Assembly (NCBI RefSeq): GCF_008086595.1
Contig: NZ_RXYA01000017.1
Span: 21,583-85,582, forward strand
Length of the DNA stretch: 64,000 nucleotides
Direction of reading: 5' to 3'
Origin: Acetobacterium paludosum
GTDB taxonomy: Bacteria > Bacillota > Clostridia > Eubacteriales > Eubacteriaceae
How positions within the stretch are numbered: position 1 is the stretch's first letter; each line of letters begins with the position of its first letter. Both the position numbers and the translations under genes were made by a program. The notes under the pieces are model-generated. The model saw only the letters and a list, made by a program, of their open reading frames with translations, was not told where the DNA came from and made no database searches. This document shows positions 55,076 to 63,949 of this stretch, piece by piece.

Positions 55076-55335
55076 TTTATTACCTTTAGAATCGTATATT
55101 TTATTTATCGAACTTTATTCTATTTTACCATTAAAGTATTGGCCTTGGGTATTATTTCATATTCTTAAAGTAATAATGACAAAGTTAATTTTAGAATAGG
55201 ATTAAATGGATTTTAGATCAATTGATAAGCCCGGTTAACTGGTTCTTTATAAAAATCCGCTAACTTAGCTTGTAATTAAACCATTAAATTGATAAAATTA
55301 ACATAAATGAGCGATCGAAAATTTTAGGGTAATAC
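55076..55335 (+). other. AT-rich spacer with no gene
   Basis: No open frame with coding character. It separates the helicase start from the hydrolase relic at 55336 and must contain the promoters of the helicase and the OYE-like gene, but no convincing -35/-10 pair is visible. Confidence 0.3.
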
Positions 55336-55402
55336 ATGAAACCAAATTATATTAGAAAGCATTGCTAGCAACGGCATCAATGAATTTATGATTCACTACC
55401 AG
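55336..55402 (+). pseudogene. Decayed copy of the 5' end of the alpha/beta hydrolase gene
   Basis: This stretch aligns with the start of the gene at 50191: both begin ATGAAACCAAATTATATT and share CAACGGCATCAA and ATGATTCACTA near the end, over about 67 bp with several substitutions and small gaps. The rest of the gene is absent. It is a truncated duplicate, 5.1 kb from its source. Confidence 0.75.
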
Positions 55403-55496
55403 TGTGTACGGCATCGACTATTTTTAAGTTTCAAAAAAAGTGAAAAGAAAAACTGGTTTGCTGATAAAAACATGCGAAAATATAAAGGAGAAACTT

Positions 55497-57491
55497 ATGG
55501 ATAAGATGTATCAGGCTTTGTTTGAGCCGTTTATGATTAACAATCTTGAGATTAAAAATAAATTCTTTATGGCCTCAATGGCAATTCCCGTCATCGATGA
55601 ACACGGTGCCTATACAAACGACGCCGTCGAGTATTATGTTACCAGGGCAAAGGGCGGTATCGGACTTATTATCACTGGTGCCAACCGGGTGGCAGACAAC
55701 ATTGAAAAACATGAAAACCACATTTTTCCATCTCCGACTACTGACCCGGATGCTTATAAAAATACAGCAATCGAAATGACCGATCGAATTCATGCATTCG
55801 GCTGTAAAATATTTGTCCAACTAACTGCTGGTTTAAGTCACTCGGCGGTACCTCATTGGATCGACGAAACGGATTCGGTGGCCCTGGCAGCAATTAAAAA
55901 TCGAAGGGATCAGCGTAAATCCTACCAGGAATTGAAAACTGAGGAAGTCGAACATCTTGTCGCCGGATTTGTCGAAGCGGCTAAAATCGTTCAGGCCTGT
56001 GGCTTTGATGGAATTGAAGTTCATGAAGGCGAATTATTGGATGGTTTCACAACGACGCATATAAATCAAAGAACGGATAAATACGGCGGAGATTTACGCC
56101 GAAGACTCCGCTTTGCCATAGAAATTGTCCGAGCCATAAAAGAATCCTGTGGTCAGAATTTTCCGGTTATCTTGCGCTTCAGCATCAAGAGTTATATCAA
56201 AGCATTATCTCACGGTGCTTTGCCAGGAGAAGACTTTAAAGAATCGGGACGCGATATTGATGAAGCCTTGGAAGCCGCTAAAATTTTAGAAGCCGCTGGA
56301 TATGATGGCTTCGATGCGAATGCCGGCACCTGTGATTCAGGGTATTGGACACATCCGCCAATGTATTTTGAGAAAGGTCTGTATTTACCACTGACCGAGC
56401 AGCTCAAAAAAGTTGTCGGGGTACCGGTGCTGGTGGCCGGAAGAATGGATGATCCCGACATGGCAGCAGAAGCGCTTGCCGAAGGTAAGCTTGATGCTGT
56501 TGGCTTGGGAAGGCCGATGCTGGCCGATCCTGATTATCCAAATAAATTGAAAAATGGCGATGTCAAGAACATCAGACCATGCCTGGGCTGTCATGATGGC
56601 TGCATTGAAAGAAAATTAATGGGCGGCCGTGGTTCCTGCTCGGTCAATCCGGAGTGCAACCGTGAATTGATTGTCAGTATTGAATTGGCAAAAGAGCGTA
56701 AAAAGATTGTCGTTGTGGGCGGCGGCCCGGCCGGCTTGGAAGCCGCCAGAGTAAGCGCACTACGCGGTTATCAGGTTACGCTGTTTGAAACAGCAGATCG
56801 TCTTGGCGGCAATCTTAAGTTTGGGGGTATACCGGTTTTTAAAAAAGACGTTCGAGCACTGATTGTCTGGTATGAGACCCAGCTGAATGAACTTAAAGTT
56901 GATGTTAAACTGAGTACAGAAGCTACAAAAGCGAACATCGCTGTCCTCAAACCGGATATTGTATATACTGCTGAAGGTTCGAAATCAAATGAATTAAAAC
57001 TGCCGGGCATCGACGGCGAAAATGTTACTAATGCCATCGATGTGCTTACCGGGAAAACGTATGTCGGACCAAAATGCATTGTGATCGGCGGCGGTCTGGT
57101 CGGCTGCGAAGTGGCACTTCATCTAACCAAACATCGCCATAAGATTACAATCGTCGAAGCGTCGGCTGATATTCTGAAATCCGGAGTACCAATGGCACCG
57201 CCCAATGAGGAGATGCTTCGGGATCTGCTTGCCTTCTACAAGGTTGATATTGTGACAAATGCTCATCTCACAGAAGTGACCCCGACCGGTGCGGTCATTA
57301 CTGCAGATGGCCAGGATAGAAGCATTACTGCCCACCACATCATTGTTGCTGTCGGCAGCAAATCAAGCAGTTTACTGTATAACGAACTGAAGAATAATTA
57401 TACTCAAATCTATAACCTTGGAGACAGTCAAAACGCAAGAAATATCAGAGGGGCAATTTGGGATGCCTTTGAAGTGGCCCGCACAATTTAA
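55497..57491 (+). CDS. OYE-like FMN/FAD/4Fe-4S enoate reductase
   Basis: A 664-residue protein of the 2,4-dienoyl-CoA reductase type. The N-terminal Old Yellow Enzyme barrel (residues 1-370) has FMASMAIPV, EVHEGELLDGF, and VPVLVAGRMDDPDMA. A 4Fe-4S site CLGCHDGC, then CSVNPEC follows. The C-terminal FAD and NAD(P)H domains have IVVVGGGPAGLEAAR and IGGGLVGCEVALHL. It likely reduces an activated double bond (enoate or bile-acid-like substrate). The start is ATG 55497, 7 bp after GGAGAAA; upstream GTG 55440 is less likely. Confidence 0.9.
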   Translation: MDKMYQALFEPFMINNLEIKNKFFMASMAIPVIDEHGAYTNDAVEYYVTRAKGGIGLIITGANRVADNIEKHENHIFPSPTTDPDAYKNTAIEMTDRIHAFGCKIFVQLTAGLSHSAVPHWIDETDSVALAAIKNRRDQRKSYQELKTEEVEHLVAGFVEAAKIVQACGFDGIEVHEGELLDGFTTTHINQRTDKYGGDLRRRLRFAIEIVRAIKESCGQNFPVILRFSIKSYIKALSHGALPGEDFKESGRDIDEALEAAKILEAAGYDGFDANAGTCDSGYWTHPPMYFEKGLYLPLTEQLKKVVGVPVLVAGRMDDPDMAAEALAEGKLDAVGLGRPMLADPDYPNKLKNGDVKNIRPCLGCHDGCIERKLMGGRGSCSVNPECNRELIVSIELAKERKKIVVVGGGPAGLEAARVSALRGYQVTLFETADRLGGNLKFGGIPVFKKDVRALIVWYETQLNELKVDVKLSTEATKANIAVLKPDIVYTAEGSKSNELKLPGIDGENVTNAIDVLTGKTYVGPKCIVIGGGLVGCEVALHLTKHRHKITIVEASADILKSGVPMAPPNEEMLRDLLAFYKVDIVTNAHLTEVTPTGAVITADGQDRSITAHHIIVAVGSKSSSLLYNELKNNYTQIYNLGDSQNARNIRGAIWDAFEVARTI

Positions 57492-57496
57492 TTAAA

Positions 57497-57544
57497 AAAA
57501 GCAAAGAAGTCTGCCATGATAGTTGGCAGGCTTCTTTGCTTTTT
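57497..57544. terminator. Bidirectional terminator after the OYE-like gene
   Basis: AAAAGCAAAGAAG and CTTCTTTGCTTTT arms, with an inner CTGCC/GGCAG, form a long perfect stem with A/T runs on both sides. It ends the OYE-like gene and probably the convergent FlxA-like gene. Confidence 0.9.
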
Positions 57545-57580
57545 CTGCAAGATCATTCCGGAGAATGATCTTGGATTACC

Positions 57581-57907
57581 TTAAGCATAAGTGTCTAAAA
57601 CATTTGTGCTGGGAATATTTTGAGTGGCTGTGACTTGTTGAGTAGTGGTTTGTTGGTCGGCTGTTTGGGTAGCCTGTTTTTCAGTAGCCTGTTGTTGAAT
57701 TTGCTGAATCTGAGCCTGTAGTTGTTGAATCTGAGATTGAATCAATTGAACTTGGGTTTGTTTCGTTTTAGCATCGCCATCACCGGAGTTGATTGTTGTG
57801 ATTTGTTCCTGAAGATTTTTAACCTGACTCTCAAGATTTTTAACCGATGCTTGGGCGGAAGTAGTCGTGCTGCTGCTGGCTGTGGATGAAACAGATGAAA
57901 TATTCAT
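57581..57907 (-). CDS. FlxA-like coiled-coil protein
   Basis: A 108-residue low-complexity protein: a Ser/Thr-rich head, then a coiled coil (SVKNLESQVKNLQEQITTI, VQLIQSQIQQLQAQIQQIQ), then a Gln/Thr-rich tail. This matches the FlxA-like family, first seen as a flagellar-regulon gene in enterobacteria. Function in this organism is unknown and no flagellar genes are nearby. RBS AAAGGAG precedes the ATG. Confidence 0.7.
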   Translation of the reverse strand: MNISSVSSTASSSTTTSAQASVKNLESQVKNLQEQITTINSGDGDAKTKQTQVQLIQSQIQQLQAQIQQIQQQATEKQATQTADQQTTTQQVTATQNIPSTNVLDTYA

Positions 57908-58130
57908 TGGTTGGGACTCCTTTCAAAATAGAATAAATATAATAAATCAATGACTCTTTTCACTGATTTAAAACCATTGAACGAGATGAAAACAATTAGT
58001 ATTTATCTGAATTATTTTATCATAAACTGCTCCATGAAATGTGTCGGTTGTGTGAAGAAAACCTGTTGTTATTGTGATAAGGCCTTTTATCACTTCATAC
58101 GGAATTATGGAAATACCAATGGAATGCAGG

Positions 58131-58302
58131 TCAAAAGTAGGCTGTTTTGTTGTTGATCGCGTTTTGGGCAAGATCATGAAACTGATTGTACATCCTTTGA
58201 ATTGAGGCATTGGGGGAAACATCCAGCTCATTCATCAGCAATGCTTTTAAATGATTGTAGTGTTCAATAAATGATGCATAATCATTTTCGTATATATACA
58301 CT
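58131..58302 (-). pseudogene. Fragment of a BTAD-containing transcriptional regulator
   Basis: The minus-strand frame reads VYIYENDYASFIEHYNHL, KALLMNELDVSPNASIQRMY, NQF and stops at 58131. This is the end of a bacterial transcriptional activator domain (helices followed by NELDVSP-x-ASI-x-R-Y-x-x-F), found in SARP/AfsR-type regulators. The frame is closed by a stop (TGA) only a few codons upstream, so only the tail remains. Confidence 0.65.
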
Positions 58303-58307
58303 TTAAG

Positions 58308-58388
58308 AAATAATCACGATAAAAAAAAGATTTTGCTTAATTGCTTGGCGGCTATTTCGCAAAATCTTTTTTAGTGTGATTATTATTT
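58308..58388 (-). terminator. Terminator of the Ldh_2 gene
   Basis: AAATAATCAC and GTGATTATT form the outer stem and AAAAAAAGATTTTGC/GCAAAATCTTTTTT the inner stem around a GC-rich loop, with a T-run on the minus strand. It lies right at the end of the Ldh_2 gene. Confidence 0.8.
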
Positions 58389-59501
58389 TTCAAAAGGGAA
58401 TGAGTATTGGTTCAAACCAAGTTCAGCTTTAATAGCCAGAATATCTTTGATCAAAGCGTCATTGACAGGAACGCCGGTATCTTTTCGTTCCAGCCATTTG
58501 TCGTATTCTTTTTCGCCGGCGGTGTAAATTCGATCCTGACCCGGCATTTTATCTGAATTGCGAAGGTCCCTCAAAATGTCACCGGTGGTCTTTTTAAAAG
58601 CATCCGGTTCGATGAAATTGTCGATGTTGATGGCAATGAAGAAATGGCCCAAATGGTAAGGCTGAGCATTTCCGTTAGGATCAAAGCCTAAAAGACCTTT
58701 CAGGAAAGATCCGCCTTGAAGAGCTGCCGATAAAATTTCAACGACGGTTGCATAGCCGTAACCCTTGTATCCGCCAGTGTCTTCGCCGATTCCGCCAAGG
58801 GGAGTCAAAGCGGCTTCGCCTTTAACCAAATCGATTAAGATCTGTTTGGTATCTGTACGGCTGTTTCCCTGGCGGTCAATAACCCATCCTTCAGGAAGCT
58901 CTTTGTTTTCCCGGTCGTAAACTTCGATTTTACCGCGCTGGGAAACGGATGTGGCGCAGTCGATGACGAATGGGAAAGGTTCGTCACTTGGCATCCCAAA
59001 GGTAATCGGATTGGTGCCGAGCATATTTTCAACCCCAAATGTTGGGGCGATGGATGGTCGGGCGTTGGTTCCGGTTATCCCGATCATATTGTTTTCAATG
59101 GCCATTAAAGGATAATAGCCGGCAAATCCGTAATGTGTTGAATTTCTGACGACTGTCATCCCCATGCCATAGATTTTGGCTTTATCAATGGCCATCTGCA
59201 TGGCTCGCTTGGCGATGACATGGCCCATGCCGTCGTGCCCATCAATAACGGCCGTGGTGAAGGTCTCTTTGACGATTTCAAATTCTGTCACCGGGTGCTG
59301 AATGCCTTTTTTGATACGGTCATAGTAGATGGGCTTTAATCGCCCAATTCCGTGGGAATCAATGCCTCGTTTATCGGCATTGATTAGGATGTCGGCACAG
59401 ACTTTTGCATCTTCTTCCGGAACGCCAACGCCTTTAAGGGCGTCTGCCATGAAAGCTTCCATGGTGTCAAAGGGAACGGTGTAGGGGGCTTCGTTTTTCA
59501 T
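58383..59501 (-). CDS. Ldh_2 family dehydrogenase (malate/lactate/imine reductase type)
   Basis: A 372-residue NAD(P)-dependent dehydrogenase of the Ldh_2 family. Hallmarks are GIDSHGIGRL, GMTVVRNSTHYGFAGYY, NMLGTNPITFGMPS and GEDTGGYKGYGYATVVEIL. Members reduce 2-keto acids (malate, sulfolactate, ureidoglycolate) or cyclic imines (DpkA type); the reaction here is unclear. It lies 39 bp after the PLP racemase on the same strand, suggesting joint metabolism of an amino or hydroxy acid. RBS AGAGGAG is 7 bp before the ATG. Confidence 0.88.
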   Translation of the reverse strand: MKNEAPYTVPFDTMEAFMADALKGVGVPEEDAKVCADILINADKRGIDSHGIGRLKPIYYDRIKKGIQHPVTEFEIVKETFTTAVIDGHDGMGHVIAKRAMQMAIDKAKIYGMGMTVVRNSTHYGFAGYYPLMAIENNMIGITGTNARPSIAPTFGVENMLGTNPITFGMPSDEPFPFVIDCATSVSQRGKIEVYDRENKELPEGWVIDRQGNSRTDTKQILIDLVKGEAALTPLGGIGEDTGGYKGYGYATVVEILSAALQGGSFLKGLLGFDPNGNAQPYHLGHFFIAINIDNFIEPDAFKKTTGDILRDLRNSDKMPGQDRIYTAGEKEYDKWLERKDTGVPVNDALIKDILAIKAELGLNQYSFPFEK

Positions 59502-59540
59502 TAATGATTCTCCTCTTGTAATTAATTTTCTATTTCAAAT

Positions 59541-60659
59541 TTATTGGCTTATCACAATTTTATCAACATATGATGAGGTCGCGGCATGAAGCGCTCCAAC
59601 GTAGTCACATCGAAGGCTGATGATATCGCCGACATCATAGGCAGTTTCCGCATCCGTCACATCGATGATCAAATGATCGGAACTGGAACCTTCGATTGTT
59701 AAACCTGGCAATATGGGGAACAGGTGATCAGGATCGGTGTCCTGCCGGCCCAGTCCGCAAACCGCCCGGTGGCGAATTCCCCGGTCTTTAAAATCCGGAA
59801 TTTCACCGAAGGCATTTCTGCCGATTTCACCGATGGGGTAGGTGGGTTTATCCTGAAGCTCGATGATCTCAACATCCAGAATAAACGCATCCTGATGAAG
59901 GTAAGCATAGCACTTATAATAAGCGGATTCACGCCCAAAGAGAATAACGTCTCCGCAACGAAGATTATTAATTTCATCGGGAATGGTTTTGTTTTCAATA
60001 AGATAATAGGCACTGGAATTTCCGCCGGAAATGATTTCGCAGGGAAGTTTGTATTGTTCTTCCAGTAGCTGTTTTACTTCGAAAAAAGCTTTAAATGTAG
60101 CTGGCGTAGGAATGGTTGCTCCGACGCAGGTGGCGTTGGTTGCAATCCCCCGGAGTTTGACGTGCTTCATGGATAAAATTTCCTGAAGCGTCTGATCGAG
60201 CGTCGTGAAAGATTCAGCGATCAGTTTTTCGATTTCAGGGCTTGTCGGGTGACCGTCTCCGATGAAAAGGCCTTCCCGGAGGTCGCCAAGATCGAGCATG
60301 TATAGAATTCCATGGGTTCTTCCCTGAGCTTTTGCAGCGTCATTTAAACGGCGTATGGTTTTAATTTCGCTGTTTAGGGACAGATTGGAATATGCAACAG
60401 TTTGATTGATCTCACTGGGCAGGGGAATGCGGATGAGCCATTTTTCACAGGGTAATGCCGCCAGTTCCTTTAAATTCTTTATCCGTGAATCACCAATGGC
60501 GGTGGCGCCGCCATCCAAAAAAGCTTGGGCTATTTCCACATTACCGCCAACACATTTGGTAACGGCGGTAATCGTGACTCCCTGTTTTTTTGCACGGGCG
60601 GCAATGGCTTTGGTATTTTCAATAATCTTTTGTTTGTTTATTTTTAAAAGGGGATACAT
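59541..60659 (-). CDS. Alanine/ornithine racemase family PLP enzyme
   Basis: A 372-residue PLP enzyme with an alanine-racemase-like N-terminal barrel. The PLP Lys is Lys35 in ITAVTKCVGGN. Further motifs are LDLGDLREGLF, RGIATNATCVG, EIISGGNSSAYYL and the C-terminal barrel-adjacent region ending in SLRCDYVGALHAATS. It resembles ornithine racemase (Orr) and uncharacterised amino-acid racemases of Clostridia. The ATG at 60659 has AAAGGAG upstream; the frame extends to 60728 but that part has no ribosome binding site. It is the first gene of a two-gene operon with the Ldh_2 dehydrogenase. Confidence 0.88.
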   Translation of the reverse strand: MYPLLKINKQKIIENTKAIAARAKKQGVTITAVTKCVGGNVEIAQAFLDGGATAIGDSRIKNLKELAALPCEKWLIRIPLPSEINQTVAYSNLSLNSEIKTIRRLNDAAKAQGRTHGILYMLDLGDLREGLFIGDGHPTSPEIEKLIAESFTTLDQTLQEILSMKHVKLRGIATNATCVGATIPTPATFKAFFEVKQLLEEQYKLPCEIISGGNSSAYYLIENKTIPDEINNLRCGDVILFGRESAYYKCYAYLHQDAFILDVEIIELQDKPTYPIGEIGRNAFGEIPDFKDRGIRHRAVCGLGRQDTDPDHLFPILPGLTIEGSSSDHLIIDVTDAETAYDVGDIISLRCDYVGALHAATSSYVDKIVISQ

Positions 60660-60767
60660 GAAAGGCTCCTTTGCAGTTTTCTGGGGTATAGTATACCATA
60701 AAAAATAGGCTGTTTCATAAAAAAACATTTCTTAAAGGAATCTAAGTGATAAAAAGGGCACAAATCA

Positions 60768-60796
60768 TTGACAGTTTTGGCCCCCTTCTTTATAAT
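60768..60796 (+). promoter_or_regulatory. Promoter of leuS
   Basis: TTGACA (60768-60773), exactly 17 bp and TATAAT (60791-60796): a perfect consensus vegetative promoter. Transcription should begin near 60803. Confidence 0.9.
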
Positions 60797-60829
60797 TAGT
60801 GATGAAGATCGTTAGGAGACAAGATAAAG

Positions 60830-60857
60830 TTCGTCCTTATTGGGTACGGATTTTTTT
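60830..60857 (+). promoter_or_regulatory. Attenuator-like hairpin in leuS leader
   Basis: TTCGTCC pairs with GGTACGGA (one bulge), followed by seven T residues, within the approximately 100-nt leader and before the leuS ribosome binding site. It may terminate early transcripts. The usual T-box sequence (GGGTGGNACCGCG) is absent. Confidence 0.45.
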
Positions 60858-60902
60858 GTTTTGAATAAATTTAGTATTTTAAAGCGAGCAAATGGAGGAA
60901 AT

Positions 60903-63314
60903 ATGTCAGCATATGATCATAAAAAGATAGAGGAATATTGGCAAAAGTATTGGGAAGCGAATGATACCTTTCGTACCGAAGACAATTCAAAAAAAGAAAA
61001 ATTTTACGGGTTGGTTGAATTCCCATATCCATCGGGGGTTGGGCTGCATGTCGGTCATGTCCGAGCCTATACCTCGCTTGAGGTGATTGCCAGAAAACGC
61101 CGTTTAGAGGGTTTTAATGTTCTTTTCCCAATTGGCTGGGATGCATTTGGCTTGCCGACGGAAAATTATGCAATCAAGACCGGAAGACATCCAAGAGAAG
61201 TAACCGATGAAAACATCGCAGTTTTTACCGATCAGTTAAAACGGATTGGTTATTCTTTTGACTGGAGCAAGGAAATTGATACTACGGATCCTAAATATTA
61301 TAAATGGACTCAATGGATATTCCTGCAATTATTCAAACATGGTTTAGCATTCAGAGATCGCACCTATGTTAATTTTTGTAATGGCTGCAAGGTTGTTCTC
61401 GCCAATGAAGATTTCAGAGATGGAAAATGTGATCGCTGCGGCAGTGAAGTGGTTCAAATGGAAAAAGATGTGTGGTTTCTTAAAATTAGAAACTATGCCG
61501 AAAGACTCCTTGACGGCCTGGACGAGGTTGATTATTTACCTCGAATTCGTCTGGAACAGGAAAACTGGATTGGAAAATCAGTCGGCGCGGAAGTGGAGTT
61601 TGCTATTGCCGGACATGATAAGGCCCTTCGGGTATTCACGACGCGACCGGATACTTTGTTTGGAGCAACTTTTATGGTTATCGCTCCAGAGCATCCGCTG
61701 ATTCAGGAACTGGCTGAAGAAATAACCAATATGAATGAACTGGTTGATTATCAGGATAAAGCAAAACGGAAAACCGAGTTTGAACGGGTGCAGTTAGCCA
61801 AAGACAAAACCGGGGTAAGGATTCAGGGTGTTCAGGCGATTAATCCGGTTACACATACAGAAATCCCTATTTTTCTTGCGGACTATGTCATGATGGGTTA
61901 CGGAACCGGTGCCATTATGGCGGTACCGGGACATGACAACCGGGACTGGGAATTTGCAAAGAAATTTGATTTGCCAATCATCGAGGTTATCAAAGGGGGC
62001 GACGTTACTGAGGCGGCCTATACTAATACCGATTCGGGAGAGATGGTGAACTCCGGATTTTTAAATGGTTTAGAAGTCAAAGATGCCATTAAAAAAACGA
62101 TTGAATACCTTGAAAAAGAGAACCTTGGTAAAAAGACCATTAATTATAAAATGAAGGATTGGGCTTTCAATAGACAGCGTTATTGGGGAGAACCGATTCC
62201 GATTATTCATTGTCCAAAATGCGGAATGGTGCCGGTGCCTGAAAATGAACTGCCATTGGAATTGCCCATAGTGGAGAGCTATGAGCCGACAGATAATGGA
62301 AAATCGCCACTGGCAAATATTCCAGAATGGTATGAAACGACCTGCCCTGTTTGCGGCGGACCGGCGGAGCGGGAAACCGATACCATGCCTCAATGGGCTG
62401 GTTCCAGCTGGTACTTTTTAAGATACTTTGACAATGAAAATGATGAAGCGTTTGCATCTGAAGAAAAAATGAAATACTGGCTTCCGGTAGACTGGTATAA
62501 CGGCGGGATGGAGCATGTTACACGACATCTGCTTTATTCGCGTTTCTGGCACCAATTCCTTTACGATATTGGTTGTGTTCCGACACGAGAACCTTATGCC
62601 AAAAGAACAGCTCAGGGTTTGATTTTGGGAAATGACGGCGATAAAATGTCAAAATCAAAAGGGAATGTGGTTAATCCCAATGAGATTATTGACGCTTTTG
62701 GAGCTGACACTCTGAGAACTTACATTTTATTTATCGGTGACTATGAAAAATCGGCACCTTGGTCTGATAATGGCGCAAAAGGCTGTCGACGTTTTCTTGA
62801 TCGGGTCTGGAAACTTCAGGACATGGTTTCAGAAGAAGAAGGCTACGGTAAAGTTTTAGAGACCGCCATTCATAAAACAATAAAAAAAGTCAATAATGAC
62901 TATGAGGAAATGAAATACAATACTGCCATTGCCGCTTTAATGACATTGCTGAATGATTTTAACAAAGCAGGCATCATTACGAAAGCGGGCTTAAAAACTT
63001 TTATTTTACTTCTTTATCCGGTTGCCCCCCATATCACGTCGGAAATATGGCAAAATATGAAAATGGGCGGAACCTTAGATGAGGCCGCATGGCCGCAGTA
63101 TGACGAGTCAAAAACAGTGGACAACGTCATCGAAATGGCGGTGCAGATTAATGGAAAAGTCAGAGGCACGATCACTTTACCGGTAGATGCTGATACGGAA
63201 ACCGCCAGAGAAATTGCCCTTAATCAGGAAAATATCCTGGCCTATACCCAAGGGAAAACCATTGTTAAAGAGATTTACGTACCAGGAAAGATTTTTAATA
63301 TTGTTGTGAAATAG
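60903..63314 (+). CDS. leuS: Leucyl-tRNA synthetase
   Basis: An 803-residue class I synthetase that charges tRNA-Leu with leucine. The HIGH signature is HVGH in FPYPSGVGLHVGHV, a zinc ribbon-like insert has CNGC and CDRCG, the CP1 editing domain contains VFTTRPDTLFGATF and GTGAIMAVPGHD, and the KMSKS loop is GDKMSKSKGNVV. Length is normal for bacterial LeuRS. ATG 60903 follows GGAGGAAAT; the frame back to 60840 overlaps the leader hairpin. Confidence 0.97.
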   Translation: MSAYDHKKIEEYWQKYWEANDTFRTEDNSKKEKFYGLVEFPYPSGVGLHVGHVRAYTSLEVIARKRRLEGFNVLFPIGWDAFGLPTENYAIKTGRHPREVTDENIAVFTDQLKRIGYSFDWSKEIDTTDPKYYKWTQWIFLQLFKHGLAFRDRTYVNFCNGCKVVLANEDFRDGKCDRCGSEVVQMEKDVWFLKIRNYAERLLDGLDEVDYLPRIRLEQENWIGKSVGAEVEFAIAGHDKALRVFTTRPDTLFGATFMVIAPEHPLIQELAEEITNMNELVDYQDKAKRKTEFERVQLAKDKTGVRIQGVQAINPVTHTEIPIFLADYVMMGYGTGAIMAVPGHDNRDWEFAKKFDLPIIEVIKGGDVTEAAYTNTDSGEMVNSGFLNGLEVKDAIKKTIEYLEKENLGKKTINYKMKDWAFNRQRYWGEPIPIIHCPKCGMVPVPENELPLELPIVESYEPTDNGKSPLANIPEWYETTCPVCGGPAERETDTMPQWAGSSWYFLRYFDNENDEAFASEEKMKYWLPVDWYNGGMEHVTRHLLYSRFWHQFLYDIGCVPTREPYAKRTAQGLILGNDGDKMSKSKGNVVNPNEIIDAFGADTLRTYILFIGDYEKSAPWSDNGAKGCRRFLDRVWKLQDMVSEEEGYGKVLETAIHKTIKKVNNDYEEMKYNTAIAALMTLLNDFNKAGIITKAGLKTFILLLYPVAPHITSEIWQNMKMGGTLDEAAWPQYDESKTVDNVIEMAVQINGKVRGTITLPVDADTETAREIALNQENILAYTQGKTIVKEIYVPGKIFNIVVK

Positions 63315-63322
63315 GAAAAATT

Positions 63323-63787
63323 ATGAAAATCATTCACTTATATACTGATGGCGGTTGCCGCGGTAATGGAAAAGAAGGGGAAAATATGGGCGCTATTGGT
63401 GGAGTGCTCATGTATCCGGACAAGAATATTAGAAAAGAATACAAGCGTGCTTATGAAAATACTACCAATAATAAAATGGAGCTGTTAGCAGTTATCGAAG
63501 GGCTTAAGATGTTGAAAGAACCCTGCGAAGTCCATATTTTCAGCGATTCGGCCTATGTTGTCAATGCCTATCTGCAAAACTGGATTGGCGGATGGAAGAA
63601 TAAAAACTGGACAAGAGGAAAAGCTGGGGAACTGAAAAACAAAGAACTCTGGATGGAACTGGATGAGCTGGTTAATGCCAACAAAGTTACCTTTCACAAG
63701 GTCAAAGGCCATGCAACGAATCCTTACAACAATCAGGCTGATTTGCTTGTGAATCAGGCGATGGATGAATACATTCTATCTAAATAA
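63323..63787 (+). CDS. rnhA: Ribonuclease HI
   Basis: A 154-residue RNase H that cleaves RNA in RNA:DNA hybrids. The active-site acids are in LYTDGGCRGNG (Asp), NKMELLA (Glu), IFSDSAYVVN (Asp) and NNQADLLVN (Asp), with KVKGHATNPYN before the last. It has the basic protrusion GGWKNKNWTRGKAGELKNK. It lies 8 bp after leuS with a weak TAGGAAA ribosome binding site, so is probably co-transcribed. Confidence 0.95.
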   Translation: MKIIHLYTDGGCRGNGKEGENMGAIGGVLMYPDKNIRKEYKRAYENTTNNKMELLAVIEGLKMLKEPCEVHIFSDSAYVVNAYLQNWIGGWKNKNWTRGKAGELKNKELWMELDELVNANKVTFHKVKGHATNPYNNQADLLVNQAMDEYILSK

Positions 63788-63806
63788 AGATTACGGTCAA
63801 TAAAAA

Positions 63807-63832
63807 AGCAGATTTCATTAATGAAATCTGCT
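63807..63832. terminator. Palindromic terminator after rnhA
   Basis: A perfect 26-bp palindrome (arms AGCAGATTTCATT) sits 20 bp after the rnhA stop, preceded by an A-run. It is a strong hairpin for ending the leuS-rnhA transcript. Confidence 0.7.
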
Positions 63833-63844
63833 CAGACTGAAGAC

Positions 63845-63871
63845 AAAGGTCAGGGAAACCTGGCCTTTTTT
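63845..63871 (+). terminator. Second terminator before the transposase gene
   Basis: AAAGGTCAGG-GAAA-CCTGGCCTTT (one G-T wobble) is followed by TTT. It isolates rnhA from the transposase-like gene and may belong to the end of the insertion element. Confidence 0.7.
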
Positions 63872-63949
63872 AGTTTTTTGAAATCAAAAAAGCTTATTCC
63901 AAGGTTCATGGTTTATCATAAAATTAGAAAACAAATGGAGGAAAACCTT

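Noticed and set aside
57968..58231. 87-codon minus-strand frame
   Set aside because: Translation has no protein character; the real coding signal in another frame is the BTAD tail ending at 58131.
60729..60902. T-box riboswitch upstream of leuS
   Set aside because: The leader is only about 100 nt and lacks the GGGTGGNACCGCG T-box sequence; only a terminator-like hairpin is visible.
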